A stretch of 64,000 nucleotides of DNA. Origin: Zhihengliuella salsuginis. Lineage in GTDB: Bacteria; Actinomycetota; Actinomycetes; Actinomycetales; Micrococcaceae. Within the stretch, counting starts at the first letter, position 1, and each line of letters starts with the position of its first letter. The notes beneath the pieces were generated by a model that did no database searches, had not been told where the DNA came from, and saw only the letters and a list, made by a program, of their open reading frames with translations. Where the stretch lies: assembly GCF_014651715.1 (NCBI RefSeq), contig NZ_BMXK01000004.1:124001-188000 (forward strand), given 5' to 3'. A program made the translations under genes and the position numbers. This document shows positions 17,498 to 25,559 of this stretch, piece by piece.

Positions 17498-18112
17498 CTA
17501 CCCGAACGCGCCGAGCCGGGCCTCGAAACCGTGCTTGACCTCGTCCTTCGTCAGCGCGAACGTCCGGTGGTCCGCCCACTGCCCGTCGATGTGCAGGAAC
17601 TGCGCCCTGACCCCCTCGTCGCGGAAGCCGAGCTTCTCGACAACCCTCAGGCTGGGGGCGTTCTCGGGACGGATGTTGACCTCGATGCGGTGCAGGCCCA
17701 GTTCGTCGAAGCAGAAGTCGCCGGCCAGGGCGACGGCCCGGGGCACGATCCCCTGGCCCGCCCGCGAGCTGTCGATCCAGTAGCCGATGGAGCAGCTCTT
17801 CGCCGACCCCCAGGTGATGGTCGAGACCGTCAGCTGGCCGGCGATGACGGGCTTCGCCACCCGCGGGTCCCGCACCGCGATCACCCACGGCAGCGCCTGC
17901 GCCGAACGGGCCTGCCGGTTCAGCGAGCGCACCATCTCCCGGAAGGACGGCATGCGCCCGGCGTCCGGCTGGGTCGCCTCCCACCGGCGCAGCCAGTCGG
18001 CGTTCCGGCGGCGCGCGGCGCTCCACTCGGCGTGGTCGCCCCGCCGCAGCGGGCGCAGCACGATGTCTCCGGATTCGAGCGTGGCCGGCCACCACGGGGC
18101 AAGACGTGACAT
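17498..18112 (-). CDS. GNAT N-acetyltransferase (RimJ/RimL-like)
   Basis: 204 residues with the GNAT order: N-terminal IVLRPLRRGDHAEWSAARRR, a central strand GQLTVSTITWGSAKSCSIGY, then WIDSSRAGQGIVPRAVALA with the acetyl-CoA pyrophosphate-binding G-x-G-x-V region, and HRIEVNIRPENAPSLRVVEK at the end of the fold. The RimJ-like subgroup acetylates ribosomal-protein N-termini, but small-molecule substrates are equally possible. I prefer the ATG at 18112 over 18124 because TATGCT lies seven bases before it. Divergent from the cyclo-ligase gene, only 41 bp away. Confidence 0.88.
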   Translation of the reverse strand: MSRLAPWWPATLESGDIVLRPLRRGDHAEWSAARRRNADWLRRWEATQPDAGRMPSFREMVRSLNRQARSAQALPWVIAVRDPRVAKPVIAGQLTVSTITWGSAKSCSIGYWIDSSRAGQGIVPRAVALAGDFCFDELGLHRIEVNIRPENAPSLRVVEKLGFRDEGVRAQFLHIDGQWADHRTFALTKDEVKHGFEARLGAFG

Positions 18113-18119
18113 GGTCAAA

Positions 18120-18147
18120 AGCATATGCGCATCCGCCCCGCTACGAT
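18120..18147. promoter_or_regulatory. Overlapping divergent leaderless promoters (GNAT and 5-FTHF cyclo-ligase)
   Basis: On the minus strand, TATGCT (18120-18125) is 7 bases before the GNAT ATG. On the plus strand, TACGAT (18142-18147) is 6 bases before the cyclo-ligase ATG. With only 41 bp between starts, each -35 region falls over the other gene's initiation site. RNA polymerase therefore probably cannot occupy both at once. Confidence 0.5.
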
Positions 18148-18153
18148 GACCTC

Positions 18154-18777
18154 ATGAACGAGGATCCCCAACCGGTCGCACCGCAGGTCAAGGACGAGGT
18201 CCGCCGCGTGTGGCGGCGCAGGCGCCGCGAGCTGCCCGCCCCGGAGCGCTCGCGCCAGATGGGGGCCGTCGCCGAGGAGCTGCGCGCGTGGATCGCCGAA
18301 CGCCCGCAGCCGGTCACGGTCGCCGCCTACCTCTCCTACGGCGCCGAGCCGTCGCTGGAGCCCCTGCTGGAGTCCCTGCACGACGACGGCGCCCGCCTGA
18401 TCGTGCCCGTCTGCCTCCCGGAGCGGCAGCTGGGGTGGGTTCAGTGGTTCCCGGGGGTCGCGGTGGCGAGGTCCGCGGTCGCCCCCATCGACGAGCCCGT
18501 GGGGCACCGGGGCGGGGTGGAGGCGGCGGCCGCGGCCGACGTCGTGCTGGTTCCGGCGCAGGCCGTCGACCAGCGCGGGGCGCGCCTGGGGCAGGGCGGC
18601 GGCTACTACGACCGGTTCATCGCCGCGCTGCGCGGCCGCCCGGAGGCGCCTCCCCCGCTGCTCGCCGTCGTCTACGAGCACGAGCTCGCGACCGCCGGCA
18701 CCGTCCCGACCGGGCCCCAGGACCAGCCGGTCGACGGGGTTGTGACGTCCCGCGGCATCGGGTGGTTCGCGCGGTGA
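18154..18777 (+). CDS. 5-formyltetrahydrofolate cyclo-ligase
   Basis: Converts 5-formyl-THF plus ATP to 5,10-methenyl-THF, recycling a folate storage form. 207 residues, normal length. The N-terminal basic helix VRRVWRRRRRELPAPERSRQ fits the family; VAAYLSYGAEPSLEPLL, LIVPVCLPERQLGWVQWFPG and VVLVPAQAVDQRGARLGQGG then YYDRF are the ATP/folate-binding motifs. The frame extends 16 codons upstream, but TACGAT six bases before the ATG at 18154 supports a leaderless start there. It is followed by fmdB after 42 bp. Confidence 0.94.
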   Translation: MNEDPQPVAPQVKDEVRRVWRRRRRELPAPERSRQMGAVAEELRAWIAERPQPVTVAAYLSYGAEPSLEPLLESLHDDGARLIVPVCLPERQLGWVQWFPGVAVARSAVAPIDEPVGHRGGVEAAAAADVVLVPAQAVDQRGARLGQGGGYYDRFIAALRGRPEAPPPLLAVVYEHELATAGTVPTGPQDQPVDGVVTSRGIGWFAR

Positions 18778-18783
18778 TAGAAT
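18778..18783 (+). promoter_or_regulatory. -10 element TAGAAT of fmdB promoter
   Basis: TAGAAT overlaps the stop codon of the cyclo-ligase gene, 36 bases before the FmdB start, which has its own GAAGGAAG ribosome binding site. This suggests fmdB has its own leadered promoter in addition to any read-through. Confidence 0.4.
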
Positions 18784-18819
18784 TGGCAGTCGAACCAATC
18801 GAGTGCTAGAAGGAAGTTC

Positions 18820-19041
18820 ATGCCTACTTACGCATACGCCTGCAAGGACTGCGGCAGCGAGTTCGACGTCTTCCAGTCGTTCAGCGAGGACTCGCTGACC
18901 ACGTGCGAGGGCTGCGCGGGCACCCTGCGCAAGAAGTTCAACGTCGCCGGGGTGACGTTCAAGGGGTCGGGCTTCTACCACACCGATTCGCGCGCCGCCG
19001 CCTCCACGTCCTCGTCCTCGTCCTCCGAGGCGACAAGCTAG
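18820..19041 (+). CDS. FmdB family zinc-ribbon protein
   Basis: 73 residues. The N-terminal zinc ribbon reads PTYAYACKDCGSEFDVFQSF, followed by TTCEGCAGTLRKKFN, giving two CxxC knuckles spaced about 20 residues apart. A Ser-rich low-complexity tail follows. The family (FmdB/CxxC_CXXC_SSSS) is widespread but of unclear function, sometimes proposed as a regulator. GAAGGAAG lies six bases before the ATG. Confidence 0.92.
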   Translation: MPTYAYACKDCGSEFDVFQSFSEDSLTTCEGCAGTLRKKFNVAGVTFKGSGFYHTDSRAAASTSSSSSSEATS

Positions 19042-19135
19042 GACTCTCCGTCCACAGCCGCTGAATTCCAGGGCGCCGTCCACACTCCGCAGGTGGGCGG
19101 CGCTTCCGCGTTCCCCCACGGGTTCTGATGGAGGC

Positions 19136-19867
19136 ATGCGAGAGAAGAGGAACCGGGGCCGGGACCCGGCGGCGGGCGGCTACCGGCGCGGCTGGCGGGA
19201 CATCGTGGCCCGCTACCGCCGCCCCGCGGCCGTGGCGCTGACCGCGCTGGCGGTCGCCTGCGGATTGAGCGCGGTGGCACCGGAGGCGGCGCCGACCGTC
19301 GAGATCGAGGTGAGCACCCGCGACCTGCCGGCCGGTCGCCTGCTCGAGCCGGGCGACGTCGAGCGTCGCGACGTCCAGGTGGCGGCGCTGCCGCCCCGGG
19401 TCGCGCGCGGGCACGACGACGGGGCGGGGGTGGTCGGCCAGCAGCTGGCGATCGCCGCGACGGCCGGGACGCCGCTGCACGAGGGGCTGCTCGTGGGCGA
19501 GCACCTGCTGGCCGGCACCGCGCCGGGGACCGTGGCCGTGCCGCTGCAGCCGGCCGACACGGAGACGCTCTCGCTGCTCTCCCCCGGCCTGCACGTCGAC
19601 GTCGTCCTCAGCGAGGGGAACGGCTACGAACGGCCCGTCGAATCACGGCGGATCGCACGGGCGGTCCCCATCCTCTGGGTGCCGTCCTCGGCGGGAGGCG
19701 GCCTGTTGGACCCGGCCGCGGGGCCGGGCGGGCCGCAGGCCACCGTCGTCGTCGCCGCGTCCGCCGAACAGGCCGGGGCCCTGGCCGGTGCGGCGAGCCG
19801 GGGGCGGCTGCAGCTCCTGCTCGTCGCGCCGGGGCGCGATGCGGCGGAAACGGAACCGGGCCGGTGA
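19136..19867 (+). CDS. SAF-domain membrane-anchored protein (CpaB/RcpC-like)
   Basis: 243 residues. After a basic N-terminus there is one membrane segment around residues 31-48 (AVALTALAVACGLSAVA), then a SAF domain: STRDLPAGRLLEPGDVERRD, followed by a helix and GTPLHEGLLV. SAF domains of this layout occur in CpaB, a periplasmic/extracytoplasmic assembly protein of Flp-type pili. No other pilus genes are in the window, and orphan copies next to fmdB are usual in relatives as far as I recall. It ends 2 bp from the convergent helicase-like gene. Confidence 0.8.
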   Translation: MREKRNRGRDPAAGGYRRGWRDIVARYRRPAAVALTALAVACGLSAVAPEAAPTVEIEVSTRDLPAGRLLEPGDVERRDVQVAALPPRVARGHDDGAGVVGQQLAIAATAGTPLHEGLLVGEHLLAGTAPGTVAVPLQPADTETLSLLSPGLHVDVVLSEGNGYERPVESRRIARAVPILWVPSSAGGGLLDPAAGPGGPQATVVVAASAEQAGALAGAASRGRLQLLLVAPGRDAAETEPGR

Positions 19868-19869
19868 GC

Positions 19870-22800
19870 TCAGCCCCAGTGCGGCGGGCGCTGCTCCCGC
19901 AGCCAGCCGTCGCGGTCCTCGGAGCCGTCGCCCCAGGACTGCGGGTCGTCCTCCCCCGCCTTCTGCGGCAGGACCGGGTCGGTGAACAGGGTCGGCTTCT
20001 GGGCGCGGCGGCCGGAGGGCCGCTGGTCGCCGGATGCTGGATTCGTCATGGTGTCCTCGTCGGAGCCGGACAGGTTCAGGTAGTCGCCGAGGGCGTTGGC
20101 GATGCGGCCGGGGTCGCTGAAGACGTCGATCGTCCAGAGCGGGACGTAGCGCCATCCCATCGACTCGAGCAGCTGCGGGCGCAGGCGCGAGCGCTGCCTG
20201 ACGGTCAGCTTCCGGTAGGAGTCCGTCCCGTCGGAGACGACGGCCAGCGGCGGGATCAGCGCAGCGTCGCCGTCGTCGCCCGCCGGGGCCTGGATGGCCA
20301 GGTCGAGCTCGTCACGGTACCGCTGCTTGACCGTCGCGCCGCGCTCGACGAGGCGGTTGCGCAGGTCGGCCACGAGGGGGTCCTCGAGCGGGGCGTCCTC
20401 CTGCCCCGCTTCCGGGTCCGGCAGCATCGCGCGCTCGACGACGTCCATCAGGCAGGCGGCCCCGCCCGTCACGCGGGACAGGTCGAGGTCCTCCGGCCGG
20501 ACGGCCGTGACGATGGTCAGCAGCTCGCGCGACCGCGTGAGACCGGAAGCTACCAGGTGGTCGCCCTCGGGGCCGGAGAGCGCGCCGAAGTCGTGCACGG
20601 CCTTCCCGTGCGGGGTGCGGCCGTAGCCGAGCGCGAAGATGACCGCGTCGCGGACGACCGACTTCGAGCGCTCGATCGTCGAGACCTGGAACTTCTCCGC
20701 GTCCCGGGCGAAGAACTCCGCAGCCCACGGGTAGTTGGGCAGCTGGACCTGGATGGCCTCGGCGATCCGCGCGGCGTGCCGCTGGTTGGATGCGACCACG
20801 GCCAGGGACATCTGCGGGCGGCGCCGGATGTGCGAGAAGACGAGGTCGGCCACCAGCCGCACTTCGCCGACGGTGCTCTCGACGGCCTCGGCGCCCGTGC
20901 CGGGCAGGCCGGTGCCGTCGTGGACGTACTCGACGGTGAGCGCCGGTTTCGCTGCGGAGAGGGTGCGGGCCACGGGCAGCCGGTGCAGCTCCGCGTCGTA
21001 GTAGGCGGCTCCGAGGATCTCGGTCAGCGCCTCGTCGACCCCGCGGTACACGGTGGTGAGCCGGCGCCTCGGGAGCACCCGGGACAGCGCCGCGAAGGTG
21101 CCGACCGGCCGCTTCGGCACGCGCAGGGAGGCCGTCGGGTCCACGGAGACGCTGAAGCTCTTCGGGCCGCCGAGGCCCTCGTCGCCGAAGGCCACGACCT
21201 GGGGTGCACGGCTGATGGCCCCGATCGCGCTGCGCAGCGACAGGGCGTCCGCGTCCAGGAGCAGCACGGCGTCGAACTTCGTCTCCGCCGGGACCACCGA
21301 CGGGATCATGAGCGGCGAACCGACCCAGACGGGGACCAGCGAGTTGATCAGGGGTGCGCCGAACCCGGCCAGGGTCTCGACGCTCGGCTGCCCGTCCTTG
21401 AGCAGCCCCTTGAGCTCGCGGCTGCCGGCGCGGTGGTCACCGAGGGCGGCCTTCCAGCGCTGCGCCAGCTTCCAGTTCAGGCGGGACGCGCCCGAGGCGA
21501 TGTGCGTGTTGTCGGCGAGCCGGTACTCGGCCTCCAGCTGACGGAGCTGGTTGCCGTCGGACATGGCCAGGTAGTCGTCGCCGCTGATCATGGCCTCGAG
21601 GACGGACTGCCACCAGGCGAGCTCGAGCTCGTGCCCCACCTCGCTGGCCGGGACCTCGCGCTGGCGCAGGTCGTCCATGAGCTCGGCCAGGCCGGACTCG
21701 GTCAACTGCTCGATCAGCAGCGTCCGCTCGGGCAGCGTCGAGAGGGCCTCGTGGTCCTCGACCAGCCCCTTGACGTGCCGGACGACCTCGCCGATCTCGC
21801 GGTCCACGAGGGACCGGGAGCCCTTGCCGGTGCCCATGACGCGGTCGAGCGCCTGCAGCCTCCGGTACGTGGTGTTGTAGTCCCGGTTGATCTCCAGCAG
21901 CCCGCTGGGGACGGTCGGGTGCCGCTGGCTGGTGGCGTAGCTCTTCCACGCCTCGCGCTGCTGCTGCACCTCCTGCAGGGAGGTGTGCAGGTCGGCGATG
22001 TGCACGCCGGGGCGGATGTACTCCTTGGCGACGCGGCGCAGCCGGCTGCGCGTCACGGAACCGAGCTCGATGCCGCGCTCCTTGCGCCACGAGGACGGGG
22101 CGGTGGCCGCGATGAGGTCGTCCACGTCCCGGTCGAAGATGTCGGATTCGAACTTGTCGAGGCTCTCGCGCACGGCGACGAGCAGCTCCAGCTGCTCGCC
22201 CCACAGGGCGAACGTCGGGCCCAGCTTGATCTGCGAGTACTCGGCGCCCTTCTGCATCTTCTCGCGCAACGGGGCCAGTTCCTCGTCGAGCCGGGTGGCC
22301 AGCTCGTAGGCCTCGTCGGCCTCGCGGGTGTTCCGCAGGCGCGCTCCGAACCAGGGGCTGTCGGCCGCCTTGCGGGTGAAGGCCCCGATCTCCGCTGCGC
22401 GGCGCAGCTTGGCGCTGCTCTCGTGGCGGGTCACGATCGAGTCCAGGACGGAGCGCTTCAGGCGCACGGCGGTCGCCGGCGCCGGCAGCATCGAGGTCAG
22501 CCGGGCGAGCTCCTGCATGGCCTGGTACGGCGAGCAGCCCCAGCGCTCGCGCTCGTTGTGAAGCGACCGGACGTGGTCCAGCAGGGCGTGCCGGTGCCGC
22601 TTGAGCGTCTCGTGCAGCTTCTCGAGGCGTGGTTCGGTGGCGCGCTCGTTGCGCAGGATCGACTTGGTCAGCTGGCGGCGCAGGGTTTCCGCGTCGATCT
22701 CGGGGGCGAGACGCAGCGCCAGGCTGCCGAGGCCCAGCTGCTCGAGCCGGTCCGCGAACTCCGAGGCGGTCTGCCGGCGCTCGGCGACGACGAGGACGCG

Positions 22801-23727
22801 CTTGCCCTGCCCGGCCAGGAGCGCCGCGGCGTTGACGGCCGTCTGGGTCTGGCCGGTGCCGGGCGGGGCCGAAACGGCGACGGACTCGCCGGCCTCGACG
22901 AGGTCGAGGACCTCCTGCTGGCTGGCGTCGGCGTCGAGGACGAGCAGCTCGTCCGCGGGATCGCGATCGTCGCTGCTGAGCACCTTCACATCGGGTTCGG
23001 CGACCGGCCGTGCCGGGGAAGTGGAGTCGTTGCCGTGCTCGGCGAGCAGCCGCGAGACCACGGGGTGCTCCGGGTCGATGTGGTCCGGGTCGGCCGGGTC
23101 GGCGACGTCGGCGAAGGTGGAGACGAGGAGGCGGTGCTCGACCACGGCACCCGGCATGTCCGAGAGCTGGCGGCGCAGCTCGTCCATCCCCTGGCGGGGG
23201 TCGAAGCGCGCCGTCATGTAGGCGGCGCCGTAGAGCGCGTCGACGTCGATCTCGACGCCGTGCTGTTCGGAGAAGTAGCGGACGAGCGCCGGGTTGACCT
23301 GGGCGCGGCCGGAGATCTGGACGTCGTAGTCGTCCCGGTCGCGGGCGGCGAGGCTGATGCGCACGAGCATCACGGGGGCGCTGAACTGCTCCGAGCGGCC
23401 GTCGACGACCGAGCGCCAGGAGACGACTCCCGCGGCGAGGTAGCCGACGTCGATGCCGCGTTCGTCTGCGAGCTCCTGGATCTTCCCGCGCAGGGCGCGG
23501 GCCGTGCGCAGTCCGGGGAGGAACGCCTCCTGGTCGCGCAGCAGCATGGAGAGCCGGGTGCGGCGGCCGGCCATGAACTGGGCCAGGCCGGACGGGTGCG
23601 CGTGCGTGACGTCGATGCTGTTGGAGGGCGAACCTGCGAAGCGCAGCAGCGTGTCGGTGCCCGCCCCGGGCCCGAGCTCGTCCAGCCAGTCGGCGATCGC
23701 CGGCCCGCTTTCTTCAGTCCCCACCAA
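19870..23727 (-). CDS. Giant degenerate SF1-helicase-like protein with C-terminal nuclease-like domain
   Basis: 1285 residues. The N-terminal 200 residues look like the DUF4011-type module found before UPF1-like helicases. At residues 287-294 the Walker A reads APPGTGQT: the catalytic lysine is Gln. At 822-828 the helicase motif II reads LLLDADA where a DEAS/DEAQ box is expected, and motif III is altered (VVAFGDEGLGGP). The inserted region 360-740 is helical. The C-terminus (about 1110-1235), with IPPLAVVSDGTDSY, RSRLRPQLLESMGW and TIDVFSDP, matches the pattern of the MTES_1575 restriction-endonuclease-like domain. ATP hydrolysis is therefore doubtful. The start is TTG at 23727 or GTG at 23724. 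Function unknown; a DNA-repair, RNA or defence role is possible. Confidence 0.82.
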   Translation of the reverse strand: MVGTEESGPAIADWLDELGPGAGTDTLLRFAGSPSNSIDVTHAHPSGLAQFMAGRRTRLSMLLRDQEAFLPGLRTARALRGKIQELADERGIDVGYLAAGVVSWRSVVDGRSEQFSAPVMLVRISLAARDRDDYDVQISGRAQVNPALVRYFSEQHGVEIDVDALYGAAYMTARFDPRQGMDELRRQLSDMPGAVVEHRLLVSTFADVADPADPDHIDPEHPVVSRLLAEHGNDSTSPARPVAEPDVKVLSSDDRDPADELLVLDADASQQEVLDLVEAGESVAVSAPPGTGQTQTAVNAAALLAGQGKRVLVVAERRQTASEFADRLEQLGLGSLALRLAPEIDAETLRRQLTKSILRNERATEPRLEKLHETLKRHRHALLDHVRSLHNERERWGCSPYQAMQELARLTSMLPAPATAVRLKRSVLDSIVTRHESSAKLRRAAEIGAFTRKAADSPWFGARLRNTREADEAYELATRLDEELAPLREKMQKGAEYSQIKLGPTFALWGEQLELLVAVRESLDKFESDIFDRDVDDLIAATAPSSWRKERGIELGSVTRSRLRRVAKEYIRPGVHIADLHTSLQEVQQQREAWKSYATSQRHPTVPSGLLEINRDYNTTYRRLQALDRVMGTGKGSRSLVDREIGEVVRHVKGLVEDHEALSTLPERTLLIEQLTESGLAELMDDLRQREVPASEVGHELELAWWQSVLEAMISGDDYLAMSDGNQLRQLEAEYRLADNTHIASGASRLNWKLAQRWKAALGDHRAGSRELKGLLKDGQPSVETLAGFGAPLINSLVPVWVGSPLMIPSVVPAETKFDAVLLLDADALSLRSAIGAISRAPQVVAFGDEGLGGPKSFSVSVDPTASLRVPKRPVGTFAALSRVLPRRRLTTVYRGVDEALTEILGAAYYDAELHRLPVARTLSAAKPALTVEYVHDGTGLPGTGAEAVESTVGEVRLVADLVFSHIRRRPQMSLAVVASNQRHAARIAEAIQVQLPNYPWAAEFFARDAEKFQVSTIERSKSVVRDAVIFALGYGRTPHGKAVHDFGALSGPEGDHLVASGLTRSRELLTIVTAVRPEDLDLSRVTGGAACLMDVVERAMLPDPEAGQEDAPLEDPLVADLRNRLVERGATVKQRYRDELDLAIQAPAGDDGDAALIPPLAVVSDGTDSYRKLTVRQRSRLRPQLLESMGWRYVPLWTIDVFSDPGRIANALGDYLNLSGSDEDTMTNPASGDQRPSGRRAQKPTLFTDPVLPQKAGEDDPQSWGDGSEDRDGWLREQRPPHWG

Positions 23728-23862
23728 CGGGTACCGCCTTCCATCGCTTGATTCGCCGCCGTCGCAGAGACCGACGGCCCTTCTAAACTACGTCAGAATC
23801 GTCCGGGTTCCGGCGACCGAAACACGCCGGACCCCGCCCGGGATCGCCCCCGGGACGAGAAA

Positions 23863-23909
23863 ACCCCGTTTCCCGGACGGGCGCGAACGCCCGGGCCGGG
23901 AAACGGGGT
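23863..23909 (-). terminator. Strong terminator hairpin after guaA
   Basis: A perfect 14-bp inverted repeat (ACCCCGTTTCCCGG with CCGGGAAACGGGGT) encloses a second 6-bp stem with a CGAA loop. On the minus strand it is followed by TTTTCTC, a short U-tract. It begins 14 bp after the guaA stop and fits a Rho-independent terminator isolating guaA from the helicase-like gene. Confidence 0.85.
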
Positions 23910-23922
23910 CACCGTGGGGGCT

Positions 23923-25509
23923 CTACTCCCACTCGATGGTTCCCGGCGGCTTGCTCGTGACGTCGAGCGTGACCCGGTTGACCCCGTCGACCTCGTTCGT
24001 GATCCGGTTCGAGATCTTGGCGAGCAGGTCGTACGGCAGGCGCGACCAGTCCGCCGTCATGGCGTCCTCGCTGGAGACGGGGCGCAGCACGATCGGGTGC
24101 CCGTAGGTGCGGCCGTCGCCCTGGACGCCGACCGAGCGGACATCGGCCAGCAGGACGACCGGCATCTGCCAGACCTCCTGGTCGAGGCCGGCGGCCGTCA
24201 GCTCGGCGCGGGCGATCGCGTCGGCCTTGCGCAGCAGCGTGAGCCGCTCCTCGTTGACCTCGCCGATGATGCGGATGCCCAGGCCGGGGCCCGGGAACGG
24301 CTGGCGCTGGACGATCTCGTCCGGCAGGCCCAGCTGGGATCCGACGGAGCGCACCTCGTCCTTGAAGAGGGCGCGCAGCGGCTCGACGAGCTCGAACTGC
24401 AGGTCCTCCGGCAGGCCGCCGACATTGTGGTGGCTCTTGATGTTGGCAGCACCCTCGCCGCCGCCGGACTCGACGACGTCCGGGTACAGGGTCCCCTGCA
24501 CCAGGAAGCTGACGGGCTCGCCCTCCTCCGCGGACTCCTTGACGATCTCGGCCTCGGCGGCCTCGAAGGCGCGGATGAACTCGCGGCCGATGATCTTGCG
24601 CTTCTCCTCGGGGTCGGTGACTCCCGAGAGCGCCGACAGGAAGCGCTCCTGCTCGTCGGCGATGTAGAGCTTGGCGCCGGTCGCGGCGACGAAGTCGGTC
24701 TCGACCTGCTCGGCCTCGCCCTCGCGCAGCAGGCCGTGGTTCACGAACACGCAGGTGAGCTGGTCGCCGATGGCGCGCTGGACGAGGGCCGCGGCCACCG
24801 CCGAGTCGACCCCGCCGGAGAGGCCGCAGATGGCGCGGCCGGAGCCGATCTGCTCGCGGATGCGCTCGACCTGCTCCTCGACGATGTTGCCGGTGGTCCA
24901 GTCCGGGGTCAGGCGGGCGCCCTTGAACAGGAAGTTCTCCAGCACGGTCTGGCCGTGGGCGGAGTGCTTGACCTCCGGGTGCCACTGCACGCCGAAGAGC
25001 CGGCGCTCCTCGTCCGCGATGGCGGCCACGGGCGCGCCCTCGGACGTGGCGAGGACGTCGAAGCCCTCCGGTGCGCCGAGCACGGAGTCGCCGTGGCTCA
25101 TCCACACGTTCTGGTCCTCGGGCGTTCCGGCGAGGATCGACCGGGCGTCGCCCGTGGTCTTCACGCCGGTGGAGCCGTATTCGCGCAGGCCCGTCTGGGC
25201 GACGTCGCCGCCCATGGCGTTCGACATCGCCTGGAAGCCGTAGCAGATGCCGAGCACCGGGACGCCGGCCTCGAACAGGTCCGCCTCGACCCTGGGGGCG
25301 CCCTCGGCGTAGACGCTCGAGGGGCCGCCGGAGAGGATGATCGCCGCCGGTTTCTTGGCGAGGATCTCCCGGGTGGTCATGGTGTGCGGAACGATCTCCG
25401 AATACACATTGGCCTCGCGTACGCGGCGCGCGATGAGCTGCGCGTACTGGGCACCGTAGTCGACGACCAGAACCGTCTGATGGTCTGGAGCAGCAGGAAC
25501 GTTAGTCAC
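23923..25509 (-). CDS. guaA: GMP synthase (glutamine-hydrolysing)
   Basis: Makes GMP from XMP, ATP and glutamine. The N-terminal class I amidotransferase has [18 protein letters not shown], the nucleophile in GICYGFQAM, and the catalytic His/Glu in [11 protein letters not shown]. The ATP-pyrophosphatase domain has the SGGVDS P-loop ([16 protein letters not shown]). The C-terminal dimerization domain has [16 protein letters not shown] and ends [14 protein letters not shown], an intact conserved terminus. I start at GTG 25509 because TAAAGT lies seven bases upstream; an in-frame GTG at 25518 is the alternative. About 528 residues. Confidence 0.97.
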   Translation of the reverse strand: MTNVPAAPDHQTVLVVDYGAQYAQLIARRVREANVYSEIVPHTMTTREILAKKPAAIILSGGPSSVYAEGAPRVEADLFEAGVPVLGICYGFQAMSNAMGGDVAQTGLREYGSTGVKTTGDARSILAGTPEDQNVWMSHGDSVLGAPEGFDVLATSEGAPVAAIADEERRLFGVQWHPEVKHSAHGQTVLENFLFKGARLTPDWTTGNIVEEQVERIREQIGSGRAICGLSGGVDSAVAAALVQRAIGDQLTCVFVNHGLLREGEAEQVETDFVAATGAKLYIADEQERFLSALSGVTDPEEKRKIIGREFIRAFEAAEAEIVKESAEEGEPVSFLVQGTLYPDVVESGGGEGAANIKSHHNVGGLPEDLQFELVEPLRALFKDEVRSVGSQLGLPDEIVQRQPFPGPGLGIRIIGEVNEERLTLLRKADAIARAELTAAGLDQEVWQMPVVLLADVRSVGVQGDGRTYGHPIVLRPVSSEDAMTADWSRLPYDLLAKISNRITNEVDGVNRVTLDVTSKPPGTIEWE

Positions 25510-25516
25510 GGCATCC

Positions 25517-25522
25517 ACTTTA
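25517..25522 (-). promoter_or_regulatory. -10 element of leaderless guaA promoter
   Basis: TAAAGT on the minus strand is seven bases before the GTG at 25509. A GGAGGTGAG lies further upstream, with 13 bases to the alternative GTG at 25518. Confidence 0.45.
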
Positions 25523-25559
25523 GTCGACTCACCTCCACTTCATGTTCGCTGTTGCGCCG

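Noticed and set aside
19864-23751. 1295-codon open frame on the plus strand
   Set aside because: Exactly opposite the helicase-like gene; its product is rich in Arg, Gly, His and Leu with no recognisable motifs.
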